Positions 26,710-36,823 of a stretch of 64,000 bases of DNA are shown here, piece after piece. How positions within the stretch are numbered: the stretch's first letter is position 1; every line of letters starts with the position of its first letter. Under the pieces are notes generated by a model. It was not told where the DNA came from. It searched no databases and was given only the letters and a program-made list of their open reading frames with translations. This DNA is from Paracoccus halophilus (GTDB lineage Bacteria > Pseudomonadota > Alphaproteobacteria > Rhodobacterales > Rhodobacteraceae): the NCBI RefSeq assembly GCF_000763905.1, contig NZ_JRKN01000012.1:29283-93282 (forward strand), read 5' to 3'. The position numbers and the translations under genes were made by a program.

Positions 26710-26723
26710 TTGCGGCAGCGCAA
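26710..26723 (+). promoter_or_regulatory. NnrR-type box (perfect TTGCG-N4-CGCAA) upstream of nosR
   Basis: Perfect inverted repeat TTGCG-GCAG-CGCAA centred 76 bases before the nosR start. This matches the consensus reported for NO-responsive NnrR regulators of the Crp/Fnr family. If centred at -41.5, transcription would start near 26758. An NnrR-like gene lies at 36137-36823. Confidence 0.8.
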
Positions 26724-26792
26724 AGTCGCGCCGAATTCGATCTGCCAGACTGTCCCCCGGGGACGAATGGCCTGCCAAGGATCGAAGCGCGC

Positions 26793-29099
26793 ATGCTCAA
26801 TCTCAAGCTGTTTTCCGCCTGGCTCCGGGCGGTTCTGATCGCCGCCTGCACGCTTCTGGCGGCTGCGGCGGCCGGCGCCATGACGCTTGACGAGGCCCTG
26901 CAGCAGACACCGGCCGAACAGCTTTTCGAGGGCGCCGACGGCTACGGCGCGGCCGAGGGTTCGCCCGCCATCGTGCCGGTGATGAAAGGCGCCGAGAAAC
27001 TGGGCTATGCCTATCTGAACAGCGATTTCACCGCCTCGACCGGCTATTCGGGCAAGCCCATCCATATCCTTGTCGGCATCGACACCCAGGGCATCGTGAG
27101 GGGCATCAACCTGGTCGAGCATCACGAGCCCATCGTGCTGATCGGCATCCCCGAGCAGCGCGTTCTCGATGCGCTGAACGGGCTGATCGGCGCCGATCTG
27201 GGCCGCGTCGCGGCGGGCGAGGCCAAGCCGCCCCAGGCCGATATCGTCGCCGGCGCCACGGTCACGGTGCTGGTCATGGGCGACAGCATCGTGCGCTCGG
27301 CGGTCAAGCTGATCCGCTCGGGCCGGCTCGAAGGTTTCGCCGCGCAGACCGCCCCGGCCGAGGCCGCGCGCGAACTCGACCCTTCGGTGACCGGGGTCAG
27401 GGACTGGCAGGTGCTGCTGGGCGACGGCTCGGTGCGGTCGCTGGTGATGACGGTGGGCGAGGTGTCGCAAGCCTTTGACGAGGCCGGCCAGCCGCTGGCC
27501 GCGCAAAAGCCGGAAAGCAGGAACCCCGAGGATAATTTCATCAGCCTTTACCTGGCGCCCGTCTCGGTTCCCGCGATCGGGCGCAGCCTGCTGGGCGATG
27601 TCCTTTACGAGCGCATGGCGGGCGATCTGGCGACGGGGCAGGCGGCGGTCCTGGTCGCCGGCGACGGGGCCTACAGCTTCAAGGGTTCGGGCTATGTGCG
27701 CGGCGGCATCTTCGACCGGATCGAGCTGATCCAGGACGGTCAGGGCCTGCGTTTCCACGATCGCGACCACACCCGCATCGCGGCACTGGCGGCCGAGGGC
27801 GCGCCGCGGCTGCGCGAGATCGCGCTGTTCGTGGTGCCCGAGGGGTTCGTTCTGGACGTGACCCGGCCCTTTGACCTGCAAATGCTGGTGCAGCGCGCGA
27901 CGCAGGGGCGCGAAAAGGCCACGATCCCCTTTGATCTGGCCTATCGGATCCCCGAAACCTACCTGCTGCCCGCCCCCGAACCTGACCCCTCCCCGGTCGC
28001 CACGACCGCGCCCGGACAGCCCCGGGTGGGCGAGCCCTTGGCAGCGGATGATGGCCCGCCGCTGTGGAAAACCATCTGGCAGATGAACCGCGTCAATATC
28101 GCCATCACCGGCGTGGCGCTGGCGCTGCTGACCGCGATCTTTTTCTTTCAGGACGTTCTGACCCGGCGGCCGGTGCTGTTTCTGTGGCTGCGCCGCGCCT
28201 ATCTGACCTTCACGCTCGTATGGCTGGGCTGGATGGTCAACACGCAGCTTTCCGTGGTGAACGTGCTGACCTTCTTCAATTCGCTGCTGTCGGGCTTTTC
28301 CTGGGACTATTTCCTGTCCGCGCCGCTGGTCTTCATCCTGTGGAGCGCGGTCGCGGCGGGGCTGCTGTTCTGGGGACGGGGCCCGTTCTGCGGCTGGCTG
28401 TGCCCCTTTGGCGCGCTGCAGGAACTGTCCAACACCATCGCGCGCAAGCTGCGCGTGCCGCAGATCGACCTGCCCTGGGGCCTGCATGAGCGGCTCTGGC
28501 CGGTCAAGTACATGATCTTTCTGGGGCTGTTCGGGCTGTCGCTCTATTCGCTGTCGGATGCGGAAATCTATGCCGAGGTCGAGCCGTTCAAGACCGCGAT
28601 CATCCTGAAATTCGCCCGCGAATGGGGCTTTGTGCTGTTCGCGCTGGCCTGCCTGCTGCCGGGCCTGTTCATCGAGCGCTTCTATTGCCGTTACCTTTGC
28701 CCGCTGGGCGCGGCGCTGGCGATTCCCGGCCGGATGAGGATGTTCGAATGGCTCAAGCGCTGGCCGGAATGCGGCTCGCCCTGCCATCGTTGCGCCAATG
28801 ACTGCCCGGTCAAGGCGATCCACCCCGAGGGCAATATCAACGTCAATGAATGCATCTACTGCATGAATTGCCAGGTGCTTTACCACGACGACACCCGCTG
28901 CCCGCATATGATCACCGTCAAGGCGCGGCGCGAAAAGATCGCCCGCAGCGCCGGGCCCGGCGCGGCAAAGCCGCATCCGGCCGCCACCCAACCCGATTCT
29001 GCGGCAGGCGCAGCCCGAGCCAACGGCCAGCAGCCACCGGCATTCCGGGCGCAGCGCGGCGCAACCCCATCCGAAACACAGCATGTCAAAGGAGCATGA
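26793..29099 (+). CDS. nosR: NosR, membrane flavo-iron-sulfur protein for N2O reduction
   Basis: 768-aa polytopic protein needed for nosZ expression and for keeping the NosZ CuZ site active. Layout: N-terminal signal/helix (residues 1-30), periplasmic FMN-binding domain with the flavinylation motif A153-G-A-T156, five to six membrane helices (about 430-640) carrying CGWLCPFG and CRYLCPLG cysteine motifs, and a cytoplasmic ferredoxin-like end with [12 protein letters not shown] and [10 protein letters not shown] binding two 4Fe-4S clusters. It ends one base before nosZ. The nosC gene that precedes nosR in P. denitrificans is absent here. NosX in the same operon should attach the FMN. Confidence 0.97.
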   Translation: MLNLKLFSAWLRAVLIAACTLLAAAAAGAMTLDEALQQTPAEQLFEGADGYGAAEGSPAIVPVMKGAEKLGYAYLNSDFTASTGYSGKPIHILVGIDTQGIVRGINLVEHHEPIVLIGIPEQRVLDALNGLIGADLGRVAAGEAKPPQADIVAGATVTVLVMGDSIVRSAVKLIRSGRLEGFAAQTAPAEAARELDPSVTGVRDWQVLLGDGSVRSLVMTVGEVSQAFDEAGQPLAAQKPESRNPEDNFISLYLAPVSVPAIGRSLLGDVLYERMAGDLATGQAAVLVAGDGAYSFKGSGYVRGGIFDRIELIQDGQGLRFHDRDHTRIAALAAEGAPRLREIALFVVPEGFVLDVTRPFDLQMLVQRATQGREKATIPFDLAYRIPETYLLPAPEPDPSPVATTAPGQPRVGEPLAADDGPPLWKTIWQMNRVNIAITGVALALLTAIFFFQDVLTRRPVLFLWLRRAYLTFTLVWLGWMVNTQLSVVNVLTFFNSLLSGFSWDYFLSAPLVFILWSAVAAGLLFWGRGPFCGWLCPFGALQELSNTIARKLRVPQIDLPWGLHERLWPVKYMIFLGLFGLSLYSLSDAEIYAEVEPFKTAIILKFAREWGFVLFALACLLPGLFIERFYCRYLCPLGAALAIPGRMRMFEWLKRWPECGSPCHRCANDCPVKAIHPEGNINVNECIYCMNCQVLYHDDTRCPHMITVKARREKIARSAGPGAAKPHPAATQPDSAAGAARANGQQPPAFRAQRGATPSETQHVKGA

Positions 29100-29100
29100 G

Positions 29101-31029
29101 ATGACGGAAGACAGAAAGATCCGGATGAACCGGCGCCAGTTGCTTGGAAGCTCGGTCGTCGCGGCGGGCGCCGGCGCGCTTGGCTCGCGCGCCGTGATCG
29201 GCACCGGCGCGGGTCTGACCGCCGCCGGCATCGCCGCCGGCCAGGCCGGCGCGCAGGAAGGCGGCCTGTCCTATGAGGTCGGCCCGGGCGAGCTGGACGA
29301 ATATTACGTGCTGCTGTCGGGCGGCCATTCGGGCGAGGTGCGTATCCTGGGCCTGCCCTCGATGCGGGAACTGACCCGCGTGCCGATCTTCAACCGCGAA
29401 AGCGGCACCGGCTGGGGCCTGACCAATGAATCGCGCAAGGTCCTGACCGAGGGGCTGACCCCGCAGACCCGGGAATTCCTCAAGGACAAGGGCGGCATCT
29501 ACCTGAACGGCGACGCCCACCACCCGCACCCGTCCTTTACCGACGGCACCTATGACGGGCGCTATTTCTTCATCAACGACAAGGCCAATACCCGCGTCGC
29601 CCGCATCCGCCTGGACGTGATGCGCTGCGACAAGATCATCGAACTGCCGAACCAGCACACGGTCCACGGGCTGCGCGTGCAGAAATACCCGCGCACCGGC
29701 TATGTGTTCTGCAATGGCGAGGATGGCGTTCCGCTGCCCAATGACGGCACCTCGCTGGACGATCCCTCGGCCTATTACTCGATCTTTTCTGCGGTCGACG
29801 GCGACACGATGGAGGTCGCCTGGCAGGTCATCGTGGACGGCAACCTCGACAATGTCGATTGCGACTATCAGGGCAAATATGCCTTTTCGACCTGCTACAA
29901 CTCGGAAGGCGGCGTCACCCTGGCCGAGATGATGGAAAAGGATCAGGACTGGCTGACCATCTTCAACCTGCAGGCTATCGAGGCCGCGGTCGCCGCCGGC
30001 GAGGGCGAGATGATGAACGGCGTGCGCGTCCTGGACGGGCGCGGGGCGGAAAACAAGCTGGTCCGCTATGTGCCGATCCCGAACAGCCCGCACGGCATCA
30101 ACACCGCGCCGGATGGCAATTACATCGTCGCCAACGGCAAGCTGTCGCCCACCGTCTCGGTCCTGGACGTGCGCCTGTTCGACGATCTTTTCGCCGGCAA
30201 GATCCAGCCCCGCGACACCGTGGTCGCCGAGCCGGAGCTGGGCCTTGGCCCGCTGCACACCGCCTTTGACGGTCGCGGCAACGCCTATACGACGCTGTTC
30301 ATCGACAGCCAGATCTGCAAATGGAACATCGAGGACGCGGTGCGCGCGCAGAAGGGCGAGCAGGTCGACCCGATCAGGCAGAAGCTGGATGTCCATTACC
30401 AGCCCGGCCACAACCATACCTCGATGGGCCAGACCAAGGAGGCGGACGGCCAGTGGCTGCTGTCGCTGAACAAGTTCTCGAAGGACCGCTTCCTGAACGT
30501 CGGCCCGCTCAAGCCGGAATGCGACCAGCTGATCGACATTTCCGGCGACGAGATGAAGCTGGTCCATGACAACCCCACCTTCGCCGAGCCGCATGACGCG
30601 ACGATCATCCACGCCTCGAAGATCAACCCGGTCTCGATCTGGAGCCGCGACGACCCGTTCTTTGCCGATGCGGTGGCGCAGGCCGAACAGGACGGCATCG
30701 ACCTGCTCAGCGACAGCGAAGTGATCCGCGACGGCAACAAGGTGCGGGTCTACATGACCTCCTCGGCGCCGGTTTTCGGGCTGGAAAGCTTTACCGTGAA
30801 ACAGGGCGACGAGGTGACGGTCTATGTCACCAATATCGACGAGGTCGAGGATCTGACCCATGGCTTTGCCATCGTGAATTACGGCATCAACATGGAGGTC
30901 GCGCCGCAGGCCACCGCCTCGGTCACCTTCACCGCCGACCGGGCCGGGGTCTACTGGTACTATTGCAGCTGGTTCTGCCATGCCATGCACATGGAGATGA
31001 AGGGCCGGATGCTGGTCGAGCCGGCCTGA
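29101..31029 (+). CDS. nosZ: nitrous oxide reductase NosZ (clade I, Tat-exported)
   Basis: Periplasmic multicopper homodimer that reduces N2O to N2, 642 aa. A twin-arginine signal ([20 protein letters not shown]11-R12) exports the folded protein. The beta-propeller holds the CuZ histidines, for example in DAHHPHPSF and HNHTSMG, and the C-terminal cupredoxin domain carries the CuA motif [18 protein letters not shown] lies six bases before the ATG. It is tightly packed with nosR upstream and overlaps nosD by one base, so it shares the nosR promoter. Confidence 0.99.
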   Translation: MTEDRKIRMNRRQLLGSSVVAAGAGALGSRAVIGTGAGLTAAGIAAGQAGAQEGGLSYEVGPGELDEYYVLLSGGHSGEVRILGLPSMRELTRVPIFNRESGTGWGLTNESRKVLTEGLTPQTREFLKDKGGIYLNGDAHHPHPSFTDGTYDGRYFFINDKANTRVARIRLDVMRCDKIIELPNQHTVHGLRVQKYPRTGYVFCNGEDGVPLPNDGTSLDDPSAYYSIFSAVDGDTMEVAWQVIVDGNLDNVDCDYQGKYAFSTCYNSEGGVTLAEMMEKDQDWLTIFNLQAIEAAVAAGEGEMMNGVRVLDGRGAENKLVRYVPIPNSPHGINTAPDGNYIVANGKLSPTVSVLDVRLFDDLFAGKIQPRDTVVAEPELGLGPLHTAFDGRGNAYTTLFIDSQICKWNIEDAVRAQKGEQVDPIRQKLDVHYQPGHNHTSMGQTKEADGQWLLSLNKFSKDRFLNVGPLKPECDQLIDISGDEMKLVHDNPTFAEPHDATIIHASKINPVSIWSRDDPFFADAVAQAEQDGIDLLSDSEVIRDGNKVRVYMTSSAPVFGLESFTVKQGDEVTVYVTNIDEVEDLTHGFAIVNYGINMEVAPQATASVTFTADRAGVYWYYCSWFCHAMHMEMKGRMLVEPA

Positions 31030-32372
31030 TGATCCGCGCCGCCCGCATCATGGGCCTTGCCCTTGCGCTGATCGCCTCGCCGCTGCTGGCGGCCGAGGTT
31101 TTGCAGCCGACCTCCCAGGCGGAACTGGAGGCCGTGCTGGCCAGCGCCGGTGCGGGCGACGAAATCGTGCTGAAGGCGGGCCGCTGGCGCGGCCCCCTGA
31201 AGATCGCCGCCCCGGTGACGCTGCGCGGCGAACCGGGCGCCGTGGTCGATGGCCGGAACGCCGGCCATGCCATCCTGGTCGATGCCCCCGGCGCGACCGT
31301 CACCGGGCTCGAGATCACCGGCTCGGGCAGCGATCTGGACCGGATGGATTCCGGCATCTTCCTGACCGCCAACGCCACCGGCGCGCGGGTCACCGGCAAC
31401 CTGTTGCGCGACAACCTGCATGGCGTGCGCATTCAGGGCGCCCGCGATGCGCTGGTCGCCGGCAACCGCATCGAGGGCCGCCGCGGCCGCCAATCCGAAC
31501 TGGGCAACGGCGTCAGCGTCTGGAACGCCCCCGGTGCCGTGGTCGCGGAAAACGAAATATCCTGGGGCCGCGACGGCATCTTCGTCTATATCTCGAAACG
31601 GAACACCTTTCGCGCCAACCGTATCCACGACACGCGCTTTGCCATTCATTACATGAACACCTCGGACAGCGAGGTCAGCGGCAACGTCTCGTATGACAAT
31701 GCCATGGGCTATGCGATCATGTTCTCGGACCGGCTGAAGGTCACCGGCAACAGTTCCGAAAACGACCGCGACTATGGTTTCCTGTTCAACTCGGCCAATT
31801 ACTCGGTGCTGACCGATAACCGCGTCACCGGCCGTCTCGCGCCGGCCGCGCGCTGGCTGGATGCCGGCCAGAGCATCGAGGCCGGCGTGCCGGAAATCGA
31901 GCCGGGCAGCGGCGCGGGCGGCCGCATCGCGCCCGAGAAATGCGTCTTCATCTACAACGCCAACCGGAACGCGTTCACCGGCAACCGTTTCGAGGGCTGC
32001 GCCATTGGCATCCATTTCACCGCCGGGGCCGAAGGCAACCTGATGTCGCGCAACGATTTCATCGGCAACCGCGTGCAGGTGAAATATGTCGGCTCGCGCT
32101 ATCTGGAATGGTCGCAGGACGGCGTCGGCAATTACTGGTCGGACAATGCCGCCTTCGATCTGAACGGCGACGGGCTGGCCGATGCCGCCTATCGCCCCAA
32201 CGACATGGTGGACGAGGTGATGTGGACCGCCCCGCAGGCGCGAATGCTGCTGACCAGCCCCTCGGTCCAGATCATCCGCTGGGCGCAGGCCCGCTTTCCC
32301 GCCGTGCTGCCCGGCGGCGTGACCGACAGCAACCCGCTGATGTTTCCCAATTCCGAAAGGCCGCTGCCATGA
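31029..32372 (+). CDS. nosD: NosD, periplasmic copper-centre maturation protein
   Basis: 447-aa protein with a signal peptide (to about residue 22) and a right-handed parallel beta-helix of carbohydrate-binding/sugar hydrolase (CASH) repeats, seen as recurring GN-x-x-x-x-N units such as VTGNLLRDNLHGV and FTGNRFEGC. With the NosF/NosY ABC transporter it assembles the CuZ centre of NosZ. The ATG overlaps the nosZ stop (TGATG) and the gene overlaps nosF by four bases. In structural work on other nos systems, NosD delivers copper from NosL to NosZ. Confidence 0.97.
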   Translation: MIRAARIMGLALALIASPLLAAEVLQPTSQAELEAVLASAGAGDEIVLKAGRWRGPLKIAAPVTLRGEPGAVVDGRNAGHAILVDAPGATVTGLEITGSGSDLDRMDSGIFLTANATGARVTGNLLRDNLHGVRIQGARDALVAGNRIEGRRGRQSELGNGVSVWNAPGAVVAENEISWGRDGIFVYISKRNTFRANRIHDTRFAIHYMNTSDSEVSGNVSYDNAMGYAIMFSDRLKVTGNSSENDRDYGFLFNSANYSVLTDNRVTGRLAPAARWLDAGQSIEAGVPEIEPGSGAGGRIAPEKCVFIYNANRNAFTGNRFEGCAIGIHFTAGAEGNLMSRNDFIGNRVQVKYVGSRYLEWSQDGVGNYWSDNAAFDLNGDGLADAAYRPNDMVDEVMWTAPQARMLLTSPSVQIIRWAQARFPAVLPGGVTDSNPLMFPNSERPLP

Positions 32373-33244
32373 GTGACGCGACCGTGATCCTGGAAGCCGT
32401 GACCAAGACCTATGGCGGCCGCGCCGCGGTCAGCGAGCTTTCCTATAGCCTGCAACCGGGGCAGGTGGTGGCTCTGGTCGGCCATAACGGCGCGGGAAAG
32501 ACCACGCAGATCAAGATGATGCTGGGCCTGACGCGGCCCGATGCCGGCCGGCTGCAGGTGCTGGGCGCGGACCCCGTGCATGGCACCGGGGCCCGGCGGC
32601 AGCTTGGCTACCTGCCCGAAAGCGTGCAGTTCCACCTGGCTTTCACCGGCCGCGAGACGCTGGGATTCTATGCGCAGCTCAAGGGCTTGCCGGCGCGCGG
32701 GCATGACGCGCTGTTTCAACGCGTCGGTCTGGCCGAGGCCGCCGACCGCCCGGTGCGCGGCTATTCCAAGGGGATGCGCCAGCGCCTTGGCCTTGCGCAG
32801 GCCCTGCTGGGCACGCCGCGCCTGCTGCTGCTGGACGAGCCGACCTCGGGCCTCGATCCGGCGCTGCGGCGCGAGCTTTACGGCATCGTCGCGGAACTGG
32901 CGCGGGCCGGCGCGACGGTGCTGCTGTCCTCGCACGCGCTGACCGAGCTTGAGGATCAGGCGGCCCGCGTCATCGTCGTCAATCGCGGCCGCAAGATCGC
33001 CGATGGCACCATGGCCGAATTGCGGCGGCTGGCCGGCCTGCCCTCGCGGCTGCGCTTTCGCGCCGATGCCAGCCCCGACAACCGCGCCACCCGTGCCGGC
33101 GACTACTGGCAGATCGAGCTGGCCGAGGACGAAAAGGCCCCCGCCCTCCGCCAGGTGATCGCGGCAGAGGCCCGGGAGATCACGCTTGAAGACCCGAGCC
33201 TTGACGACATCTACGCCCATTTCCTGAAACGCGAGGCCGCGTGA
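32369..33244 (+). CDS. nosF: NosF, ABC ATPase of the NosDFY complex
   Basis: 291-aa cytoplasmic ATPase that powers NosDFY during CuZ assembly. Walker A is GHNGAGKTT, the signature is the divergent YSKGMRQRLGLAQ (typical of the CcmA/NatA branch), Walker B LLLLDEPTSGLDP and the H-loop SSHALTELE. A C-terminal extension of about 70 residues follows the ATPase core. Overlaps with nosD (ATGA) and nosY indicate translational coupling. Confidence 0.97.
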   Translation: MSDATVILEAVTKTYGGRAAVSELSYSLQPGQVVALVGHNGAGKTTQIKMMLGLTRPDAGRLQVLGADPVHGTGARRQLGYLPESVQFHLAFTGRETLGFYAQLKGLPARGHDALFQRVGLAEAADRPVRGYSKGMRQRLGLAQALLGTPRLLLLDEPTSGLDPALRRELYGIVAELARAGATVLLSSHALTELEDQAARVIVVNRGRKIADGTMAELRRLAGLPSRLRFRADASPDNRATRAGDYWQIELAEDEKAPALRQVIAAEAREITLEDPSLDDIYAHFLKREAA

Positions 33245-34074
33245 TGCCCAACCCGCAACCCGCCATCCTGACCATCGCGCGGCGCGAGCTGGCCGAGGGC
33301 ATGCGCAACCGCTGGGTCGTTTCGACCACCCTGATCATGGCGGCGCTGGCGCTGACCATCGCGGCACTGGGATCGGCGCCGACCGGCACCACCTCGACCG
33401 CGGCGCTGGATGTGGTGGTGGTGGGGCTGTCCAGCCTGACCATCTTTCTGGTGCCGCTGATCGCATTGCTTCTGTCCCATGACGCCATCACGCGCGAGGT
33501 CGAGCGCGGCACATTGCTGTTGCTGCTGAGCCACCCGCTGTCGCGCCCGCAGGTGATCGCCGGCAAGTTTCTGGGGCAGCTGGTCATCATGGCGCTGGCC
33601 ACGGTGATCGGCTTCGGCCTGGCAGCCCTGTTCGTCATCTGGCGCGACGGCGCGGCGGGCTGGCAGGCCTTTGCCATGATGATCTGGGCCTCGATCCTGC
33701 TGGGCGCGGTGTTTCTGGCGCTTGGCACGCTTGCCTCGGCCAGCGTTCAGGAAAGCTCGACCGCGGCCGGCATCGCGATCGGGCTGTGGCTGCTGTTCGT
33801 CGCCATCTACGACATGGCGTTGCTGGCGGCGCTGGTCGCGCGGGGCGGCCATGCCGTGGCGGGCTGGGTCATGGACCTGGCGCTGGTGCTGAACCCGACC
33901 GACGCCTATCGCCTGCTGACCCTGGGCGAAGGCTCATCGGCCATGCTGTCGGGCATGGGCGGGGTCTATGACAGTTCGCAACTGACACCCGGCCTGCTGA
34001 CCGGCGCGCTGCTGCTGTGGAGCGCGGTGCCGCTGGTGCTGGCCATGGCCGCATTCTCGAAAAGGAACCTCTAG
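33244..34074 (+). CDS. nosY: NosY, ABC permease of the NosDFY complex
   Basis: 276-aa inner-membrane protein of the ABC-2 type with six hydrophobic segments (for example VVSTTLIMAALALTIAALG and WAS ILLGAVFLALG regions). Partner of NosF and NosD. The ATG at 33244 overlaps the nosF stop by one base; a GTG three bases earlier is an equal alternative. Ends immediately before nosL. Confidence 0.96.
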   Translation: MPNPQPAILTIARRELAEGMRNRWVVSTTLIMAALALTIAALGSAPTGTTSTAALDVVVVGLSSLTIFLVPLIALLLSHDAITREVERGTLLLLLSHPLSRPQVIAGKFLGQLVIMALATVIGFGLAALFVIWRDGAAGWQAFAMMIWASILLGAVFLALGTLASASVQESSTAAGIAIGLWLLFVAIYDMALLAALVARGGHAVAGWVMDLALVLNPTDAYRLLTLGEGSSAMLSGMGGVYDSSQLTPGLLTGALLLWSAVPLVLAMAAFSKRNL

Positions 34075-34596
34075 ATGAAACCGCTGCTGATCGCCGCGCT
34101 GATCGCCCTGCCGCTGATGGGCTGCAAGACCGAGGAAACCGCCGCCCTGCCGCCCGAAACCATGACCGCCGAGGCCATCGGGCGCTATTGCGGCATGAAC
34201 CTGATGGAGCATGAAGGCCCCAAGGGGCAGGTCGTCCTGTCCAGGGAAATGGGGGCCTACTGGTTTTCGTCCGCGCGCGACACGATCGCGTTCTCCATGA
34301 TGCCGGACGAGGTCAAGGATTACGGCGGCCTCTATGTCTCGGACATGGCGCGGGCGGAAAGCTGGGCCGAACCCGGTGCCGATAACTGGATCGACGCGAA
34401 AACGGCCTTTTATGTCACCGGCTCTTCCGCGCAGGGCGGCATGGGCGGGGCAGAACTGGTGCCCTTTTCGACCCGCGAGGCGGCCGAGGCCTTTGCCGCG
34501 GAAAAGGGCGGCATCGTCCAGACATTCGACGAACTCACCCCTGACGAGGTTCTGGGCAATGGCACAGCGGCAGGGGGCGAGCATGCAGCGAATTAG
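34075..34596 (+). CDS. nosL: NosL, copper-chaperone lipoprotein
   Basis: 173-aa lipoprotein: type II signal peptide with lipobox LMGC (Cys17), then a Cu(I)-binding domain with the CGMNLMEHEGPKG motif whose Cys/Met residues bind copper. It supplies copper to the NosDFY machinery. AAAAGGAACC precedes the ATG, and the gene overlaps nosX by 14 bases. Length is slightly below some relatives because the C-terminal tail is short. Confidence 0.96.
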   Translation: MKPLLIAALIALPLMGCKTEETAALPPETMTAEAIGRYCGMNLMEHEGPKGQVVLSREMGAYWFSSARDTIAFSMMPDEVKDYGGLYVSDMARAESWAEPGADNWIDAKTAFYVTGSSAQGGMGGAELVPFSTREAAEAFAAEKGGIVQTFDELTPDEVLGNGTAAGGEHAAN

Positions 34597-35512
34597 ACGC
34601 CGCCGTTTCCTGACCATCGCGGCGGCCGCGCTTGGCGCGCCGCTGATCGCCGATCCGGCAACGGCCGGTGACGCCGCGATCTGGCACGGGCAGGCCATGG
34701 GCGCGCCGGTCCGGCTGATCCTGAACCACCCCGATCCGACGCGCGCCCGGACCATCCTGCGCGAGGTTGCGACCGAACTGCGCCGGCTCGAAGCGATCTT
34801 TACCCTTTACCGCGCGGATTCCGAACTGTCGCGACTGAACCGAAGCGGCGCGCTGGTCGCCCCCAGCCCCGAAATGGTCGCCGCGCTTGAACTTGCCGGG
34901 CTGGCGCATCGGGTGACGGGCGGCCGGTTCGATCCCTCGGTCCAGCCGCTCTGGCGCGCGCATGCGGCCGGCGGCGATGCCGGCGCGATCCGCGCGGCCC
35001 GCGCCCTGACAGGCTTCGGCCGCGTCAAGGTCAGCCGCGACCGGATCGCCATGCCCGCGGGCATGCAACTGACGCTGAACGGCATCGCGCAGGGCCATAT
35101 CACCGATTGCATCGCCACGCGCCTGCGGGCCGCCGGGGCCGAACACACGCTGGTCGATATGGGCGAGATCCGCGCCATCGGCGGCAGGACCGCGCGCGAT
35201 CCCTGGCAGGTCGCCCTGCCCGGCGGCACCGAGGTCGGGCTGGTCGATCGCGCCATCGCCACGACCGAGGCCGCCGGCTTTACCTTTGACGCGGCGGGAC
35301 TTTTGCCACATCTGATCGACCCGGCCACCGGCGCCGCGCGCGCGGCATGGCGCCGCATCTCGGTCATCGCGGACACGGCCGGGCTGGCCGATGCGCTTTC
35401 CACCGGGTTCAGCCTTGCCCCCGCCGCCGCGATCCGCAGCGCGATGGCCAGGCTGCCCGGTATCGAGATCCTGGCGCTGGACAGCAGGGGACAAGACCAC
35501 CGCTTTGCATGA
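34583..35512 (+). CDS. nosX: NosX, ApbE-type FMN transferase
   Basis: 309-aa periplasmic ApbE-family enzyme that covalently attaches FMN to the threonine of NosR. A twin-arginine signal (RRRRFLTIAAAALG) opens the protein. Family blocks include LNGIAQGHITDCIA and a conserved DALSTGFSLA near the C-terminus that binds Mg/FAD phosphate. The ATG lies inside nosL, which suggests coupling. It closes the nosRZDFYLX operon; a DUF2249 gene follows after 106 nt. Confidence 0.95.
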   Translation: MQRIRRRRFLTIAAAALGAPLIADPATAGDAAIWHGQAMGAPVRLILNHPDPTRARTILREVATELRRLEAIFTLYRADSELSRLNRSGALVAPSPEMVAALELAGLAHRVTGGRFDPSVQPLWRAHAAGGDAGAIRAARALTGFGRVKVSRDRIAMPAGMQLTLNGIAQGHITDCIATRLRAAGAEHTLVDMGEIRAIGGRTARDPWQVALPGGTEVGLVDRAIATTEAAGFTFDAAGLLPHLIDPATGAARAAWRRISVIADTAGLADALSTGFSLAPAAAIRSAMARLPGIEILALDSRGQDHRFA

Positions 35513-35618
35513 CACAGGCAGAACCCAGGACGCATCCCGCACGACCCGCTGAACCCGCAGGCGGTTCGGCGGCAGTATCCGCGCCTCATTCCGACCGCCA
35601 CCTGCAAGGAAGCCACCG

Positions 35619-36128
35619 ATGCAAAAGATCGTCACGCTGGATGTCAGGCCCCTGCTGGCCGCGGGCGAAGAGCCGATCCTGGCCATAATCAAGGCGGCCG
35701 ACGGGCTTGCCGAGGGCCAGACGCTGCGCCTTCTGGCCCCGTTTCGCCCGGTTCCGCTGTTCAGCGTGATGCAGCGACGCGGCTATATCCACGAGGAAAC
35801 CGAACAGGGGGACAATATCTGGCAGGTGGATTTCATCCGCGCCCAGGCGGCCTATCAGCTTAGCCCGGGCAGCGCGCTGGAAGCGGTCGACTGGCCCGAT
35901 CCCACCGTCTTTCTTGACCTGACCAGACCCGAACCGGCAGAGCCGGCGGCCCGTATCCTGGCGGCGATCAGGGCTGCCAAACCCGGCCATGTCATCTTTG
36001 CGCTGCTGCCCGCAGAGCCCGCCATACTGCTGCCGGAACTGGATGCGCGGGGTCATAAATGGGCCGGAAACTACGCCTCGGACGGGACGGGATACCGGCT
36101 GCTGGTGTTGCGGGGCGACAAGCCCTGA
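35619..36128 (+). CDS. DUF2249 domain protein of denitrification loci
   Basis: 169-aa protein with two related halves: an N-terminal domain of the TusA-like DUF2249 type (VTLDVRPLLAAGEEPIL, LLAPFRPVPLFSVMQRRGY) and a C-terminal half without assigned function. Such proteins are common beside nitrite, nitric oxide and nitrous oxide reductase genes, but their role is not established. AAGGAAG precedes the ATG. No NnrR box is visible before it, so it is probably transcribed from nosR. It is convergent with the regulator gene, with eight bases between stops. Confidence 0.85.
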   Translation: MQKIVTLDVRPLLAAGEEPILAIIKAADGLAEGQTLRLLAPFRPVPLFSVMQRRGYIHEETEQGDNIWQVDFIRAQAAYQLSPGSALEAVDWPDPTVFLDLTRPEPAEPAARILAAIRAAKPGHVIFALLPAEPAILLPELDARGHKWAGNYASDGTGYRLLVLRGDKP

Positions 36129-36136
36129 TGCCGCGA

Positions 36137-36823
36137 TCAGCCGGAGATTTCCGAGATCGCCCGCAGCGCCGGCATATCCGCGACGATCACCTTTCGACGC
36201 GCCCGGGCAAGAACGCCGCGCGCCTCCCATCCCGCCATGATGCGCGACACGGTATGAATGGTATTGCCGCTCATGTCGGCGATGTCCTGACGGGTCAGCG
36301 GAAAGGGAATGCTGGCCCGGTCGCCCTCGACCTCGCCGGAATCGCGGATCAGGCGCAGCAGCAGATTGGCGATGCGCTGGCCCGCCTCTTCCGTGGTCAT
36401 TTCGCGCAGGCGGGTATGGGCCTCGTCCAGCTTGCGCCCGACGGCCTGGATCGCGCTGATCGCGAGCGAAGGCGCCGCACCCAGAACCGGCTCCCACCGG
36501 CTGCGCGGCCAGGCCAGCAGCCTGCTGCCGACGATCGCCTCGGAACTGCCGGGATAGGACTCGCGTCCCAGCGCGGGCGCAAAGCCGCAAAGCTCGGAGG
36601 GGTGCACGATGCGAACGATGATCTGACGCCCCTCTTCATTGACCTGCGAGACCTTGAGACGGCCATCGAGCAGCATGAAAAACCGTGTCGCCACATCCCC
36701 TTGCGCAAAAAGCGGCTCGCCCGCGTCCAGCGAAATCCGCGACATGCCGGCCTGAACAACGGCCAGTTGCGCGTCACTGAGGCCCTTGAACAGGGGCAAT
36801 TCGGCAAGCGAACGGTCAATCAT
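36137..36823 (-). CDS. Crp/Fnr family regulator, probably NnrR
   Basis: 228-aa regulator: a cyclic-nucleotide-binding-like beta-roll (about 15-125), a dimerisation helix (130-150) and a C-terminal helix-turn-helix with SGNTIHTVSRIMAGWEARG as the DNA-contact helix. Only one cysteine is visible (ELCGF), so it cannot hold an FNR-type iron-sulfur cluster; NO sensing through haem, as in NNR/DNR proteins, fits better. GAGGA lies seven bases before the chosen ATG; a start at 36871 is possible. Its nearest target is the perfect NnrR box before nosR. Confidence 0.84.
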   Translation of the reverse strand: MIDRSLAELPLFKGLSDAQLAVVQAGMSRISLDAGEPLFAQGDVATRFFMLLDGRLKVSQVNEEGRQIIVRIVHPSELCGFAPALGRESYPGSSEAIVGSRLLAWPRSRWEPVLGAAPSLAISAIQAVGRKLDEAHTRLREMTTEEAGQRIANLLLRLIRDSGEVEGDRASIPFPLTRQDIADMSGNTIHTVSRIMAGWEARGVLARARRKVIVADMPALRAISEISG

